64,000 nucleotides of DNA. It comes from a bacterium HR29 (GTDB lineage Bacteria > Chloroflexota > Dehalococcoidia > Tepidiformales > Tepidiformaceae). Both the position numbers and the translations under genes were made by a program. The stretch is from contig BEIF01000004.1 in assembly GCA_002898215.1 (NCBI GenBank), positions 62,001 through 126,000 on the forward strand. The letters are read 5' to 3'. Of this stretch, positions 20,891-29,612 are shown in pieces. Under the pieces are notes generated by a model. It saw only the letters and a program-made list of their open reading frames with translations. It was not told the origin of the DNA and did not search any database. The first letter of the stretch is position 1. Every line of letters starts with the position of its first letter.

Positions 20891-21762
20891 GCCCCTTCGC
20901 CATCACCCCGCGGCAGCCGGATGAGGCCTTCCTGGGCGACTGTCGCCACCAGGGTCCCGTCGGGCCGGTACATGTGCCCGAAGATGAGTGCCCGGGCGGC
21001 GTGAGCCACGGGGCTCTCGCTCGTGTACAGGATCCAGCCGTCGAAGCGAGGCGGGCGGTGGAACCAGACCGCGTGGTCGAGGCTGGCTGCCATGCCCCGG
21101 TGCCGCCACCGCTGCATCGTCGGACGGGCCGTACTCAAGAGGCCCATGTCGCTCGAATAGGCGAGCACGGCGGCGTGAACCATCGGGTCCTCCGGCAGTT
21201 CCCCCTTCGGACGCATCCACACTCGCCGCATCGGCGTCTCGCCAGGCCTCGGCTCCGGCGTTTCGATAGCGCGGACCTCGATCGGCCGCTCCCGCACCCA
21301 GCGCTGCATCTCTTCCGGGAGCTCGTCCTTCCCGGGGCGGAAAAAGGCCCACTCCGGCAGGTTGTCGGGAGGCGGAACGGCCGGCATCGGCTCCTGGTGG
21401 TCGTAGCCAGGCTCCGGGTTCGTGAAGCTGGCCGAAAGGTTGAAGATCGCCTCGCCCGATTGGTAGGCCACCACGTCGCGAGTGGTGAAGGACTTGCCGT
21501 CGCGGATCCGGTAGACGACGTACCGGATCGGCACATCGTGGCGGCCCGGCCGGAGGAAGTAGGCGTGAAGCGAGTGGATGGAACGGCCTTCGACCGTTCG
21601 GTAGGCAGCGGCGACCGACTGCGCGAGGACGAGCCCTCCGAAGAGACGTCCTTCACCCTTGCCGGGGTCGCCGAGGAAGAGGTCACGGTCGAGCTGTTCG
21701 AGCTGGAGCTGTTCTAGCAGCTGCTGCAGCTGCGGAGTGAGGGAAGGCTGTGAAGCGTCCAT
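20887..21762 (-). CDS. tesB: Acyl-CoA thioesterase II (TesB)
   Basis: Double-hotdog thioesterase, 291 residues, hydrolysing medium/long acyl-CoAs. Family motifs: FGGLVLAQSVAAAYRTV, SIHSLHAYFLRPGRHDVPI, DGKSFTTRDVVAYQ in the first half, and SLDHAVWFHRPPRFDGWILY with the catalytic Asp region in the second. The N-terminus is a Gln/Leu-rich helix (LTPQLQQLLEQLQLEQL). A TAGAAT hexamer at 21769-21774 ends 6 nt before the ATG with no ribosome site, indicating a leaderless mRNA. It is cotranscribed with the YbaK-like gene. Confidence 0.94.
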   Translation of the reverse strand: MDASQPSLTPQLQQLLEQLQLEQLDRDLFLGDPGKGEGRLFGGLVLAQSVAAAYRTVEGRSIHSLHAYFLRPGRHDVPIRYVVYRIRDGKSFTTRDVVAYQSGEAIFNLSASFTNPEPGYDHQEPMPAVPPPDNLPEWAFFRPGKDELPEEMQRWVRERPIEVRAIETPEPRPGETPMRRVWMRPKGELPEDPMVHAAVLAYSSDMGLLSTARPTMQRWRHRGMAASLDHAVWFHRPPRFDGWILYTSESPVAHAARALIFGHMYRPDGTLVATVAQEGLIRLPRGDGEGA

Positions 21763-21768
21763 ACGGCC

Positions 21769-21774
21769 ATTCTA
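21769..21774 (-). promoter_or_regulatory. -10 element, leaderless type (tesB)
   Basis: TAGAAT on the minus strand ends 6 nt before the tesB ATG. A TAGAAT at 21813-21818 on the plus strand serves the divergent enoyl-CoA hydratase gene, 33 nt from its start. Confidence 0.5.
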
Positions 21775-21851
21775 CCGGGCGGGGGGCTCGGGCCGGATTC
21801 GGCCCCAGCCCCTAGAATCGGCTGGAAGCCCGCAGCACACGAGGTGCGTCC

Positions 21852-22622
21852 GTGACCGTTCGGTACGAGACCCAGGGTCCCATCGCCATCGTGACCATCG
21901 ACCGCCCGGAGGTGCGGAACGCGGTCGACCGGCCTACCGCCGAGGCGTTGGCTGCCGCCTTCCGCCGGTTCGAAGCGGACGAGGCCCTGCTGGCCGCCGT
22001 CCTCACGGGAGCGGGCGGCACGTTCTGCGCCGGCGCGGACCTGAAGGCCGTTGCGGAAGGGCGAGGCAACCGCACCGCGCCGGACGGCGACGGCCCGATG
22101 GGCCCGACCCGGATGTTCCTCGAAAAACCGGTCATCGCCGCCGTCGAGGGGTACGCGGTCGCGGGCGGCCTCGAGCTAGCCCTCTGGTGCGACCTGCGCG
22201 TGGCCGCCCGTGACGCGGTCTTCGGGGTGTTCTGCCGTCGCTGGGGCGTGCCGCTCATCGACGGCGGGACGGTCCGGCTGCCACGGCTCATCGGGCACAG
22301 CCGGGCCATGGACCTCATCCTCACCGGACGGCCTGTGAGCGGGGAGGAAGCGTACCAGATCGGCCTGGTCAACCGGCTGGCGGAACCAGGGAAAGCGCTC
22401 GAGGTGGCCTTGGAGCTGGCCAAAGAGCTCGCTCGCTTCCCACAACGCTGCCTGCGGAGCGATCGCCGCTCGGCATACGAGCAATGGGACCTCTCGTTCG
22501 AAGAGGCGATGCGGAACGAGTTCCGCCTCGGGATGGCGACGATCGAGTCGGGCGAGACGCGCGCCGGGGCGAGCCGGTTCGCTGCCGGCAAGGGGCGTCA
22601 CGGCTCGTTCGACGACCTGTGA
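21852..22622 (+). CDS. Enoyl-CoA hydratase/isomerase family protein
   Basis: Crotonase-fold enzyme, 256 residues. The CoA/oxyanion motifs are clear: AAVLTGAGGTFCAGADLKAVAEG (oxyanion hole) and AVEGYAVAGGLELALWCDLRVA. The active-site region reads CRRWGVPLIDGGTVRLPRLIG, a variant found in a crotonase subgroup that lacks the usual PE..LG pattern, so hydratase activity is probable but not certain. The GTG at 21852 follows GAGGTG, with a TAGAAT -10 33 nt upstream. It converges on a hydrolase gene 4 bp downstream. Confidence 0.9.
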   Translation: MTVRYETQGPIAIVTIDRPEVRNAVDRPTAEALAAAFRRFEADEALLAAVLTGAGGTFCAGADLKAVAEGRGNRTAPDGDGPMGPTRMFLEKPVIAAVEGYAVAGGLELALWCDLRVAARDAVFGVFCRRWGVPLIDGGTVRLPRLIGHSRAMDLILTGRPVSGEEAYQIGLVNRLAEPGKALEVALELAKELARFPQRCLRSDRRSAYEQWDLSFEEAMRNEFRLGMATIESGETRAGASRFAAGKGRHGSFDDL

Positions 22623-22626
22623 GCCC

Positions 22627-23424
22627 TCAGGGGGTCGCCCCGGCCAGGACGCGGTCCAGGAAGCGGGCGACGATGGCGTTGTACTCCTCCGCTGCTTCGT
22701 AGTAGACGTTGTGCGGTGCGCCTTCGATGACGTGGAATTCGGAGCCCGGCACGAGGCGGTGGAGCCGCTCGGCGTTGGGGAGGAGACGGTCGAGGGAGCC
22801 GACGATGATGCTCATGGGGGAGCGGATGGTGCCGACGTGCTGGGCCAGCGCCGCGCGTTCCTGGATCGACTTCGGTGAGGGCCGGCGGGGGTACCGGAGC
22901 GCCTCGAGGCGTGTGGCCGTGGAACGGATCCGGAGGTACCGCTCGTAGAGGAGCGGGCGCTCACGGCGAAGCCGGTCCGTAAGGGCATCGCCGGTCGGGA
23001 TGAACAGCACCTCCGTTCCGAGGGGTTCACGGAACGGCGGGCGGTACTCCTCGCCCTCCAGCGGGACGCCCATGCCCGAGGGAATGAGGGCGAGAGCGCG
23101 CTCCGGATGGCGAACGGCCCAGCGCAGGAGCGTGTTCGCCCCCATGGAGTTCCCGGCGAGGATGGGGCGCTCGACCCCGAGCGCGGCGAGCACCGCCTCG
23201 AGTTCATCCGCACGGTCGGGTTCGTCGGCGTCGCGAGGTGAGTTCGACGAGTGCCCGTGGTTCACGCTGTCGTAGGCGATGCAGCGGAAGCGGGCTCGGA
23301 ACGCTTCGAACTGCTGCCACCACGCTTCCGCGCAGGAGCTGTTGCCGTGGAGGAAGACGAGGGGTGGCCCGCTGCCCTCCTCCAGGTAGTAGATGTCGCC
23401 ATGGGGAAGTTCGAGCCAGGGCAC
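22627..23424 (-). CDS. Alpha/beta hydrolase
   Basis: Alpha/beta-hydrolase of 265 residues. LVFLHGNSSCAEAWWQQ near residue 24 gives the oxyanion region, GNSMGAN the nucleophile elbow, VGSLDRLLPNAERL the acid region and VIEGAPHNVYYE the catalytic histidine. The GTG at 23424 is preceded by GGAGGGTTGCC; a longer open frame upstream has no ribosome site. It lies 35 bp after the dienelactone-hydrolase-like gene on the same strand. Substrate unknown. Confidence 0.87.
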   Translation of the reverse strand: MPWLELPHGDIYYLEEGSGPPLVFLHGNSSCAEAWWQQFEAFRARFRCIAYDSVNHGHSSNSPRDADEPDRADELEAVLAALGVERPILAGNSMGANTLLRWAVRHPERALALIPSGMGVPLEGEEYRPPFREPLGTEVLFIPTGDALTDRLRRERPLLYERYLRIRSTATRLEALRYPRRPSPKSIQERAALAQHVGTIRSPMSIIVGSLDRLLPNAERLHRLVPGSEFHVIEGAPHNVYYEAAEEYNAIVARFLDRVLAGATP

Positions 23425-23459
23425 GGCAACCCTCCGCGAGGGATGTCCGCTCAAGCCGG

Positions 23460-24236
23460 TCAGGGACCGGCGCCGCCCGCGTGCCGCCGGATGAACTCCA
23501 GGCACCGACGCCAGGCATCGGCCGACTCCTGGGCGTACTCCTCGTACCGGCGGTCGAAGAAGCTGTGCGGAGCGCCCGGGTAGACGACGACCTCGTGCTC
23601 CACGCCCGCCTCCTCGAGCGCCCGGCGCAGCTCCTCCACCTGTTCGAGCGGAATGCCTTGGTCAGCGCCGCCCATGAGCGCGAGGACGGGGCATGCCATC
23701 TCCCGGGCACGGTCCACCGGGCCGGGGGCACCGTCGCGCGTGGGCCCCGGGCGGCCGTAGAAGCCGATGACCCCGGAGAGGCCGTGGCCGTTCGCTGCCT
23801 GGAGCCAGGACTGCTGGCCGCCAAAGCAGAACCCGACCGTGAAGACATGCCGAGCCCCAGCCCCCTCGGGAGAACGGAGGAATGCGACCGCAGCGCGGAC
23901 GTCATCGGCGATTTGCGATGACTTCGTTTGCATGACGTGCTCCATGAACGGGAAGTCCTCACCGCGCTTGCCGACACCGGCGGTTCGGCCGAAGTAGTCG
24001 ATGGCCACGGCGTCGATGCCTTCCTCGGCGAAGCGGAGCGCCAGCTCTTCGTAGAAGCGGTAGAGCCCTCGGACATCGGGCAGGATGACGACCGCCGCAC
24101 CCGTCGGCCGCTCGGCCTTCGCGAAGAAGGCGGCGAAGCGGGTGCCATCGCGCGATTCCAGGACGAGGTCGCGGGCATCGACCGCGGCCCCGGCGATGGG
24201 CGGGATGGGCGGAGAGGAATCGAGCTCGAAGCACAT
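23460..24236 (-). CDS. Dienelactone hydrolase family protein
   Basis: Dienelactone-hydrolase-fold protein of 258 residues. The cysteine nucleophile motif GFCFGGQQSW, the acid region ALMGGADQGIP and the histidine in YPGAPHSFFDRR are present. The core begins VVILPDVRGLYRFYEELALRFAEEG with the lid segment VDYFGRT-like (AIDYFGRTAGVG). The ATG at 24236 follows GAGGGGG with good spacing; an upstream GTG at 24251 is less likely. A paralogue of the same family is encoded at 35465-36130. Confidence 0.88.
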   Translation of the reverse strand: MCFELDSSPPIPPIAGAAVDARDLVLESRDGTRFAAFFAKAERPTGAAVVILPDVRGLYRFYEELALRFAEEGIDAVAIDYFGRTAGVGKRGEDFPFMEHVMQTKSSQIADDVRAAVAFLRSPEGAGARHVFTVGFCFGGQQSWLQAANGHGLSGVIGFYGRPGPTRDGAPGPVDRAREMACPVLALMGGADQGIPLEQVEELRRALEEAGVEHEVVVYPGAPHSFFDRRYEEYAQESADAWRRCLEFIRRHAGGAGP

Positions 24237-24300
24237 GGCGCGCCCCCTCACGTGAACGTGAACGGGAGCATGGTACTCCGCCCGTAGCGGTCCTGCACGC

Positions 24301-24306
24301 TACCCT
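24301..24306 (+). promoter_or_regulatory. -10 element, leaderless type
   Basis: TACCCT ends 6 nt before the ATG of the phosphotransferase-like gene. The same hexamer and spacing occur before lysC. Confidence 0.5.
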
Positions 24307-24312
24307 GAGGGT

Positions 24313-25326
24313 ATGCTGCCGTCGGATGCGGTGGGGGAGGCAATCGCGACGTGGTTCCCACAGGTCGGCCACGTTCGCGCCGTGCGCCCCGTCGGTGAGG
24401 GCCCAGGCCTCGCCTGGTGGAGCGTCGAGGCGTCGGAGGGACGCTTCCTCGCCCGCACGATGGACGGTCGCCACGAGGTGCGAGCGCTTCCCTTCGAAGT
24501 GTTCGCTGTCAGGCATCTCGCCGAACGCACCCCGCTCGTGCCCGAGGCGTTGCTGACCAAGGACGGGCGCAGCTACGGCGAAATCGGAGGGATGGCGATG
24601 CTCCTCTTCGCCGCCGGCGAAGGGGAGCCGTCGCGCCCTGGAGTCGAAGGCGCGAGGGCCGCCGGACAGGCGCTCGCCGCCGTCCACGTGGCCGGCCTGG
24701 ACTTCGGCCCGCCACCACGCCCCAGCTTCCCGAGCTGGGAGAGCCTCGATTGGGAATTGAACGAGCCATGGACGTGGGCCGACCTCGAGCGGGCCAGCCG
24801 GCGGATTGCAGCCTCCGGCGCCGCCGGCCGGGAGCTGGCCGCGGCGCTGCCTTTCTTGCGACAGGCGCGCGACGAGGTTTCCGCCTGGCTGGAAGCCGCC
24901 CGCGACGCGGGACCGGCGTTCGGCCTGGTGCACGGCGGCCTAGCCCCGGGAGCGCTGTTGGTGCGCGACGGCCACCCTACCGCCGTGCACGACTGGCACC
25001 GATGCCGTGGCGATTGGTTGGTGGCCGACCTCGCCATCGCAGCCTGGGAGTTCGCGCGTCGACCCGGAAGCTCCGCCCCCGACCCCGCGCTGGCCACCGA
25101 GCTCACCGAGGCGTACCTCGAGGCGGGCGGGCCGATGCCCCTCGACGACCTGCGCTGGCTGAGCGGGATGGTCCGGGCCGAGCTTCTGCGCCGCCTCTGC
25201 GAACTCGCCTTCGTCGACCCCGACGCGCTCGTCGGCCCGGCCCAGGAGCTCATCCGGGGGATCGAAGCCGTCGATGCTGCCGTGCCCCTCGTAATCCCGA
25301 AGCCCCGTCCCGGAGGACCACCGTGA
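24313..25326 (+). CDS. Aminoglycoside-phosphotransferase-fold protein with degenerate active site
   Basis: Protein of 337 residues with the APH/choline-kinase fold. The catalytic loop that is normally HGDLHPGNLLV reads HGGLAPGALLV (about residues 207-217): the catalytic Asp and the Mg-binding Asn are both replaced. The later metal-binding Asp is kept (AVHDWHRCRGDWLVADLA, Asp-227). This suggests a pseudokinase or a nucleotide-binding scaffold rather than an active phosphotransferase (inference). It is first of three overlapping genes with a PIG-L deacetylase and a P-loop kinase. Leaderless-type start. Confidence 0.82.
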   Translation: MLPSDAVGEAIATWFPQVGHVRAVRPVGEGPGLAWWSVEASEGRFLARTMDGRHEVRALPFEVFAVRHLAERTPLVPEALLTKDGRSYGEIGGMAMLLFAAGEGEPSRPGVEGARAAGQALAAVHVAGLDFGPPPRPSFPSWESLDWELNEPWTWADLERASRRIAASGAAGRELAAALPFLRQARDEVSAWLEAARDAGPAFGLVHGGLAPGALLVRDGHPTAVHDWHRCRGDWLVADLAIAAWEFARRPGSSAPDPALATELTEAYLEAGGPMPLDDLRWLSGMVRAELLRRLCELAFVDPDALVGPAQELIRGIEAVDAAVPLVIPKPRPGGPP

Positions 25327-26066
25327 CCACCTCTGCCCCCCTGCCGGTGCCCGAATCGGCGATGGTCATCGTCGCCCACCCCGACGACGCGGAGTTCATG
25401 ACCGCCGGCACCGTGGCACGCTGGACGCGTGCGGGCGCCCGCGTCGTTTATGTCGTCGTGACGAAGGGCGACAAGGGAAGTGACGACCCGGAGATGACGC
25501 CGGAGAAGCTCGCACGCATCCGGGAGGAGGAGCAGCGCGCGGCCGCCGCCATCCTCGGCGTCGAAGAGGTCGTCTTCCTCGGGTACCCGGATGCATACCT
25601 GCAGTACACGCTGGAGCTGCGACGCGACCTGGTGCGCCTCATTCGGCGGTATCGCCCCGAGGTGGTAGTGACGTTCGACCCCACGACGCGGTTCTTCCGC
25701 GACTCGTACACCAACCATCCCGACCACCGCGTGACGGGCGACGCGGCCGTCGATGCCGTCTACCCGGCGGCTCGCGACCGGTTGACCTTCGCCGAGCTCC
25801 TGGCCGAAGGATTGGAGCCCCACAAGGTCCGCGAACTTTGGCTGGGCACCACCCACGAGCCGAACTTCTGGGTGGATATCGGTTCGGTGCTCGAGGTGAA
25901 ACGGCAGGCGCTTTTGGCCCACCCGAGCCAGCTCGACGAGGGCGTGGCAGCGTTCGTGACCCTCCTCGCCCGCGAGTCGGCCCGAGGGCAGCCGTTCGAA
26001 TACGCGGAGGCGTTCCGGCGAATCGTCATGGAGCAGCCCCCGATCGAACCCCGCGATGCGCCCTGA
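25323..26066 (+). CDS. PIG-L family deacetylase
   Basis: Zinc-dependent de-N-acetylase of the LmbE/PIG-L family, 247 residues. The metal motif VAHPDDAEFMTAG (AHPDDxE) and the third ligand in YTNHPDHRVTGDAAVDAVYP are intact. Family members act on N-acetylglucosaminyl conjugates such as mycothiol or bacillithiol precursors or on other sugars; the substrate here is unknown. The GTG at 25323 forms a GTGA overlap with the preceding kinase-like gene, and the end overlaps the next gene by 11 bp. Confidence 0.92.
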   Translation: MTTSAPLPVPESAMVIVAHPDDAEFMTAGTVARWTRAGARVVYVVVTKGDKGSDDPEMTPEKLARIREEEQRAAAAILGVEEVVFLGYPDAYLQYTLELRRDLVRLIRRYRPEVVVTFDPTTRFFRDSYTNHPDHRVTGDAAVDAVYPAARDRLTFAELLAEGLEPHKVRELWLGTTHEPNFWVDIGSVLEVKRQALLAHPSQLDEGVAAFVTLLARESARGQPFEYAEAFRRIVMEQPPIEPRDAP

Positions 26067-26634
26067 GGACCAGCGACCGAGGGTCGGCCCCAGAGCGGTG
26101 GTCGTCGGGGCACCGTGTGCTGGGAAGTCGACCCTGGCGCGTTCCCTTGCCGCGAAGCTGGGCGCTCCCCACGTCGAACTCGATGCCCTCTACTGGGAGC
26201 CGGGCTGGCAGCCCGCGGAGCGGACCTCCTTCCGCTCCCGCGTGGAGGCCGCTACCCGAGGCAGCCGTTGGGTCCTCGACGGGAACTACCGGGAGACGCG
26301 CGACATCGTCTGGGCGCGCGCGACCGACGTCGTATGGCTGGACGTGTCCCTGCCGACGGTGCTGTGGCGCGTGGCGCGACGGTCGTGGCGACGGTGGCGA
26401 AGCCGCGAGCTCCTCTGGGGGACCAACCGCGAGTCGTTTTGGAAGCAGCTCCGGCCGACGGACGAATCGCTCCTCTGGTGGGCGTTGAGGACGCATCGAC
26501 GGCGCCGGCGGGAGTACGCCCGGGCGGCTAGCGGCGCCGCCTTTCCCCATCTCCGCTGGACGCGCCTCCGCTCGGGAAAGGACATCGCCCGTTGGCTCGA
26601 ATCGGTGGAGCCCGACGAGGCGTCCGTCACCTGA
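26056..26634 (+). CDS. Small P-loop kinase (adenylate-kinase-like)
   Basis: P-loop protein of 192 residues resembling the topology-modulation/adenylate-kinase-like family. Walker A is GAPCAGKST at about residues 18-26; PHVELDALYWEPGWQ and WVLDGNYRETRDIVW are typical of that group. The region RVARRSWRRWRSRELLW is very basic and aromatic. It is the last gene of a three-gene operon. Substrate unknown. A 439-bp gene-free stretch follows. Confidence 0.82.
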   Translation: MRPEDQRPRVGPRAVVVGAPCAGKSTLARSLAAKLGAPHVELDALYWEPGWQPAERTSFRSRVEAATRGSRWVLDGNYRETRDIVWARATDVVWLDVSLPTVLWRVARRSWRRWRSRELLWGTNRESFWKQLRPTDESLLWWALRTHRRRRREYARAASGAAFPHLRWTRLRSGKDIARWLESVEPDEASVT

Positions 26635-27073
26635 GCGCCAGGGAGGTCGGCCGACCCCCGCAACCGATCCCGTCCCCGTCGCCACCGACGTCATCGGGAC
26701 CCGCCATGAGCGCCAGGAGACGGCGACGGGGGACGTTCCGAGCCGGCGCTGTCGGGCGGGCCAGCGGATTACCGGCGGAGGATACGTCGGGTGACACACC
26801 GGGGTCGCGGTAGGAGTTTTCCCCGCCAATCCGCACGACGACCACCGCTCGCCCTCGCCGTCGACGTGGAGCAGAGGGCCCAAGGGAACGCGCGAAGCGA
26901 CGAGCGTTGTTCTTTGCTAGCCCCGACGTGTCTGCCCCATGCGGAGGGGGCGCCTACGGAACGAGCGGGGGAAGCGCCGGAGCCGCTCCGACACCTGCGC
27001 CTCCGGCCCGTACGAAACGAATCTTGCGTGCGCAGCCGGCTTCCACGAAATCCCCGCCGCGGGGAGCTCTGCG
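26635..27073. other. Gene-free stretch with inverted repeats
   Basis: No credible ORF, tRNA or promoter is seen. Two inverted repeats stand out. CGTCCCCGTCGCC at 26671-26683 pairs with GGCGACGGGGGACG at 26722-26735 with one bulged base. GCGGATT at 26763-26769 pairs with AATCCGC at 26830-26836. The second pair encloses 60 nt, as in a tRNA acceptor stem, but no T- or D-arm is present. Confidence 0.5.
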
Positions 27074-27811
27074 TCACTGAGTCCCGCGGAGCTGGTACCG
27101 CTCCAGCGCCCAGACGGCGGCGGCGAAGCCACCAGCGAGAGCCGCGGCGAGCAGCGCCGGAGCCCAGGGCAGCGGCTCATCGAAGCGGAACGGGGGGAGC
27201 CCCGCGAGCGCGTCGGCGATGCCCAGGGCGTAGCGGCGTATGCTGAACCACCTCGCCCCTTCGAAGAGGGAGCTCACCACCCACTCCCAGATGAAGGTGT
27301 ACGCCAGGCCGACGACCAGGGCGCGCGACGTCAAGGCGGCCAGGGCCGTGAACACGGCGGTGTAGGTTGCCGAGGCCGCGACCGCGCCGACGAGGAAGGC
27401 GGCCACGGCCTGCCGGCTTCCGCCCTCCCAGGTAGCGATGATGCCGGAGGCCGCGGCGGCCACGGCGACGGCACCCACGGCGACCGTACCCGCCGCTAGC
27501 AACTCCGTTGCGACGATGCGCCAGCGAGCCACCGGCTTCGTTAGGAGGAAAACGATCGTTCCTTCCTCGATCTCGGAGCCCATGGCGGCGGTGGCGGCAA
27601 GGAGTGCCACCAACGGAGCCACGGCCGAAATCACGATGCCGTTCATCAGCACGTTGGCGGTCCACCGCTCCGGCTCGGCTCGGCCGACGGCGAGGTACAC
27701 CGAGGCGACGGCAGCAGGAAGCAGGGAGAGAAGCCCAACCAACCAGAGACGGCGGCGACCGGCGAGCTGGGCAACCGCCAACGTCCAAAGTGCTCCCGAC
27801 GCCCCGTTCAT
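27074..27811 (-). CDS. ABC-2 type transporter permease
   Basis: Membrane protein of 245 residues with six predicted helices, of the ABC-2 exporter family. IEEGTIVFLLTKPVARWRIV is the recognisable ABC-2 segment (EE.G....L..P..R). The other features are alanine-rich helices and the C-terminal ALERYQL. It overlaps the preceding ATPase gene by 4 bp (ATGA). It ends a run of four genes coding two permease/ATPase pairs. Cargo unknown. Confidence 0.85.
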   Translation of the reverse strand: MNGASGALWTLAVAQLAGRRRLWLVGLLSLLPAAVASVYLAVGRAEPERWTANVLMNGIVISAVAPLVALLAATAAMGSEIEEGTIVFLLTKPVARWRIVATELLAAGTVAVGAVAVAAAASGIIATWEGGSRQAVAAFLVGAVAASATYTAVFTALAALTSRALVVGLAYTFIWEWVVSSLFEGARWFSIRRYALGIADALAGLPPFRFDEPLPWAPALLAAALAGGFAAAVWALERYQLRGTQ

Positions 27812-28731
27812 CTCCCCACCAGGTAGGCGAACACGCTCTCGAGCGACTCGTCGGTCGGCCGCAACTCGTAGATGCGGATGCCGTGCTCTTTGGCCGCGCG
27901 CGGCAGGAATCGCGTGAGCGACCCGAAGTCCGTCGTTCGGAGGATGACGCAGTCGTCGGCGAATTCGATTGCCCGAACGGCCGCGTCGCCAACGAGGCAG
28001 GCCGCCAGGCGGCGGGGGTCGCTGGCGCGAACGGTGAACGTGTGCGGGCGGTCTCGCATGAGCCGGCGGATCTCGCGGAAGTCCCCCACGGCCGCGAGCC
28101 GACCGGCGTACAGAACGACGATCTGCTCGGCGAGCCGCTCGACCTCCTCGAGGATGTGAGAGGAGATGAGGATGGTTCGCCCTTCCGTGGCCATCCGGCG
28201 AAAGAGGTCCATGAGTGCCAGGCGCTGGGCGGGGTCGGTGCCGTTGAACGGCTCGTCGAGGACCAGTACCTCCGGTTCATGGACGATGGCGGCCGCCACC
28301 TTGATGCGCTGCCGCATGCCTTTCGAATAGGTGGCAATCGGGCGATCCTCCGCTCCCTCCATCCCCACCGCAGCGATCGCCCTCCGTGCCGCCGCGTCCG
28401 GCTCCTGGAGACCGAAGAGGGCGGCGCTCGCCCGCACGTACTGGCGCCCCGTCAGGAAGCCGTAGGTGGTGTCGCGTTCGGGAACGAGGCCAACTCGGCG
28501 GTAGATTCCCGGGTTGCCGCGAGGGATCTCCCCAAGCACGCGAACCTCACCTGAGGAGGGTGCGAGCAGACCCGCCAGCATGTGCAGGAGCGTCGACTTC
28601 CCCGCGCCGTTCGGGCCGAGGAGCGCCGTGATGCCGGGCCCCGCAGCGAAGCTGACCCCGTTGACGGCAACCACGTTGCCGTACCAGCGGGAGACGTTCC
28701 GCGCTTCCAGGGCAGGCGGCTGGCCGGTCAC
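27808..28731 (-). CDS. ABC transporter ATP-binding protein
   Basis: ABC-2 exporter ATPase, 307 residues. Walker A GPNGAGKST near residue 40, signature YSKGMRQRIKVAAAIVHEP near residue 130, Walker B VLVLDEPFNGTDP, and H-loop ISSHILEEVERL. The C-terminal 90 residues form the usual regulatory tail of DrrA/CcmA-type ATPases. The GTG start overlaps the stop of the preceding permease (GTGA). Confidence 0.93.
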   Translation of the reverse strand: MTGQPPALEARNVSRWYGNVVAVNGVSFAAGPGITALLGPNGAGKSTLLHMLAGLLAPSSGEVRVLGEIPRGNPGIYRRVGLVPERDTTYGFLTGRQYVRASAALFGLQEPDAAARRAIAAVGMEGAEDRPIATYSKGMRQRIKVAAAIVHEPEVLVLDEPFNGTDPAQRLALMDLFRRMATEGRTILISSHILEEVERLAEQIVVLYAGRLAAVGDFREIRRLMRDRPHTFTVRASDPRRLAACLVGDAAVRAIEFADDCVILRTTDFGSLTRFLPRAAKEHGIRIYELRPTDESLESVFAYLVGR

Positions 28732-29612
28732 ACGGCCACCTCGCGATACCGCCGGAGCAGGACGTAGGTGCCGCCGGCGGCAAGCGCGAGCGCCGCCAGC
28801 AGGTAGAAACCGCCGAAGAGGTCGGCGGTTGCCATCGGCGAGCTCGGCTCGGGGTCGGCGCCGAACAGCCAGAGGGTCGAGCCGCGGATAACGTGGAAGG
28901 GGCTCGCGAGCAGGACGTACCCCGAGGGCCCCCCGCCTGCCGCTTCGACGATCGCGCTGGCGACCCCCCAGGGGAGGAAGAAGGCCGCGAAGATCCCCAC
29001 CGTGGTGTAGGCCCGCCGTGGGCTCTGGGAGGCGATGGCAGCGCCCAAGGCGGCTGACATGGCGACGATCACCGCCGCGCTGGCCACGATGGCGGGGAGG
29101 GTATCCGCCTCACGGGCGAGGTATCCGAACGTGTCGTCGCTGGCGAAGGCGTTCCCCAGGAAGAGGACGAGCTGCGGTCCGAGCGTGATCACGAGGAGCG
29201 CAGCGGAGAGAGCGCCGAGTTTGGTGAGCGCATACGCCTCCCGCGAAAGCGGCCGCACGAGGTAGAGGACGAGCGCACCCGTGCGGCGGTCTCGCCCATA
29301 CAGTTCGGGCGCCGTCGCGGCCACGAAGAGCGCGATCACCACCTGGATGTAGCCGTAGTACTCCTCCGCTCGGAACACCTCCACCTCGCGCGGGATGAGG
29401 GCTCCGATGGCCAGCTGCGCGAAGGCCGGGATGGCGGCCAACACCGCCAGCCCCATCGGTGCCACCTTGCTGCCCAGGCCTCGACCCAAGCCGAAGATTC
29501 CCCGAACCGAGTAGCGGAAGAGCTCGGTGAGGATCGCTGCCTGGCCGAGGCGAGGGCCGGAGTACCGTGCGTAGCCGAGGTCGTAGATGGAGCTTGCCGC
29601 CTGCTCAGACAC
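28728..29612 (-). CDS. ABC-2 type transporter permease
   Basis: Membrane protein of 294 residues. The N-terminus SIYDLGYARYSGPRLGQ is a motif seen in this permease group, and YGRDRRTGALVLYLVRPLSREAYALTK is the cytoplasmic ABC-2 segment. About six helices follow. The GTG at 29612 is chosen because it overlaps the upstream ATPase gene by 8 bp and similarity begins there; the longer open frame lies within that gene. Confidence 0.86.
   Translation of the reverse strand: MSEQAASSIYDLGYARYSGPRLGQAAILTELFRYSVRGIFGLGRGLGSKVAPMGLAVLAAIPAFAQLAIGALIPREVEVFRAEEYYGYIQVVIALFVAATAPELYGRDRRTGALVLYLVRPLSREAYALTKLGALSAALLVITLGPQLVLFLGNAFASDDTFGYLAREADTLPAIVASAAVIVAMSAALGAAIASQSPRRAYTTVGIFAAFFLPWGVASAIVEAAGGGPSGYVLLASPFHVIRGSTLWLFGADPEPSSPMATADLFGGFYLLAALALAAGGTYVLLRRYREVAV

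Noticed and set aside
26763-26836. tRNA-like element with GCGGATT/AATCCGC acceptor-type pairing
   Set aside because: Length and acceptor stem fit a tRNA, but there is no T-loop TTCRA motif, no D-arm and no plausible anticodon arm on either strand.
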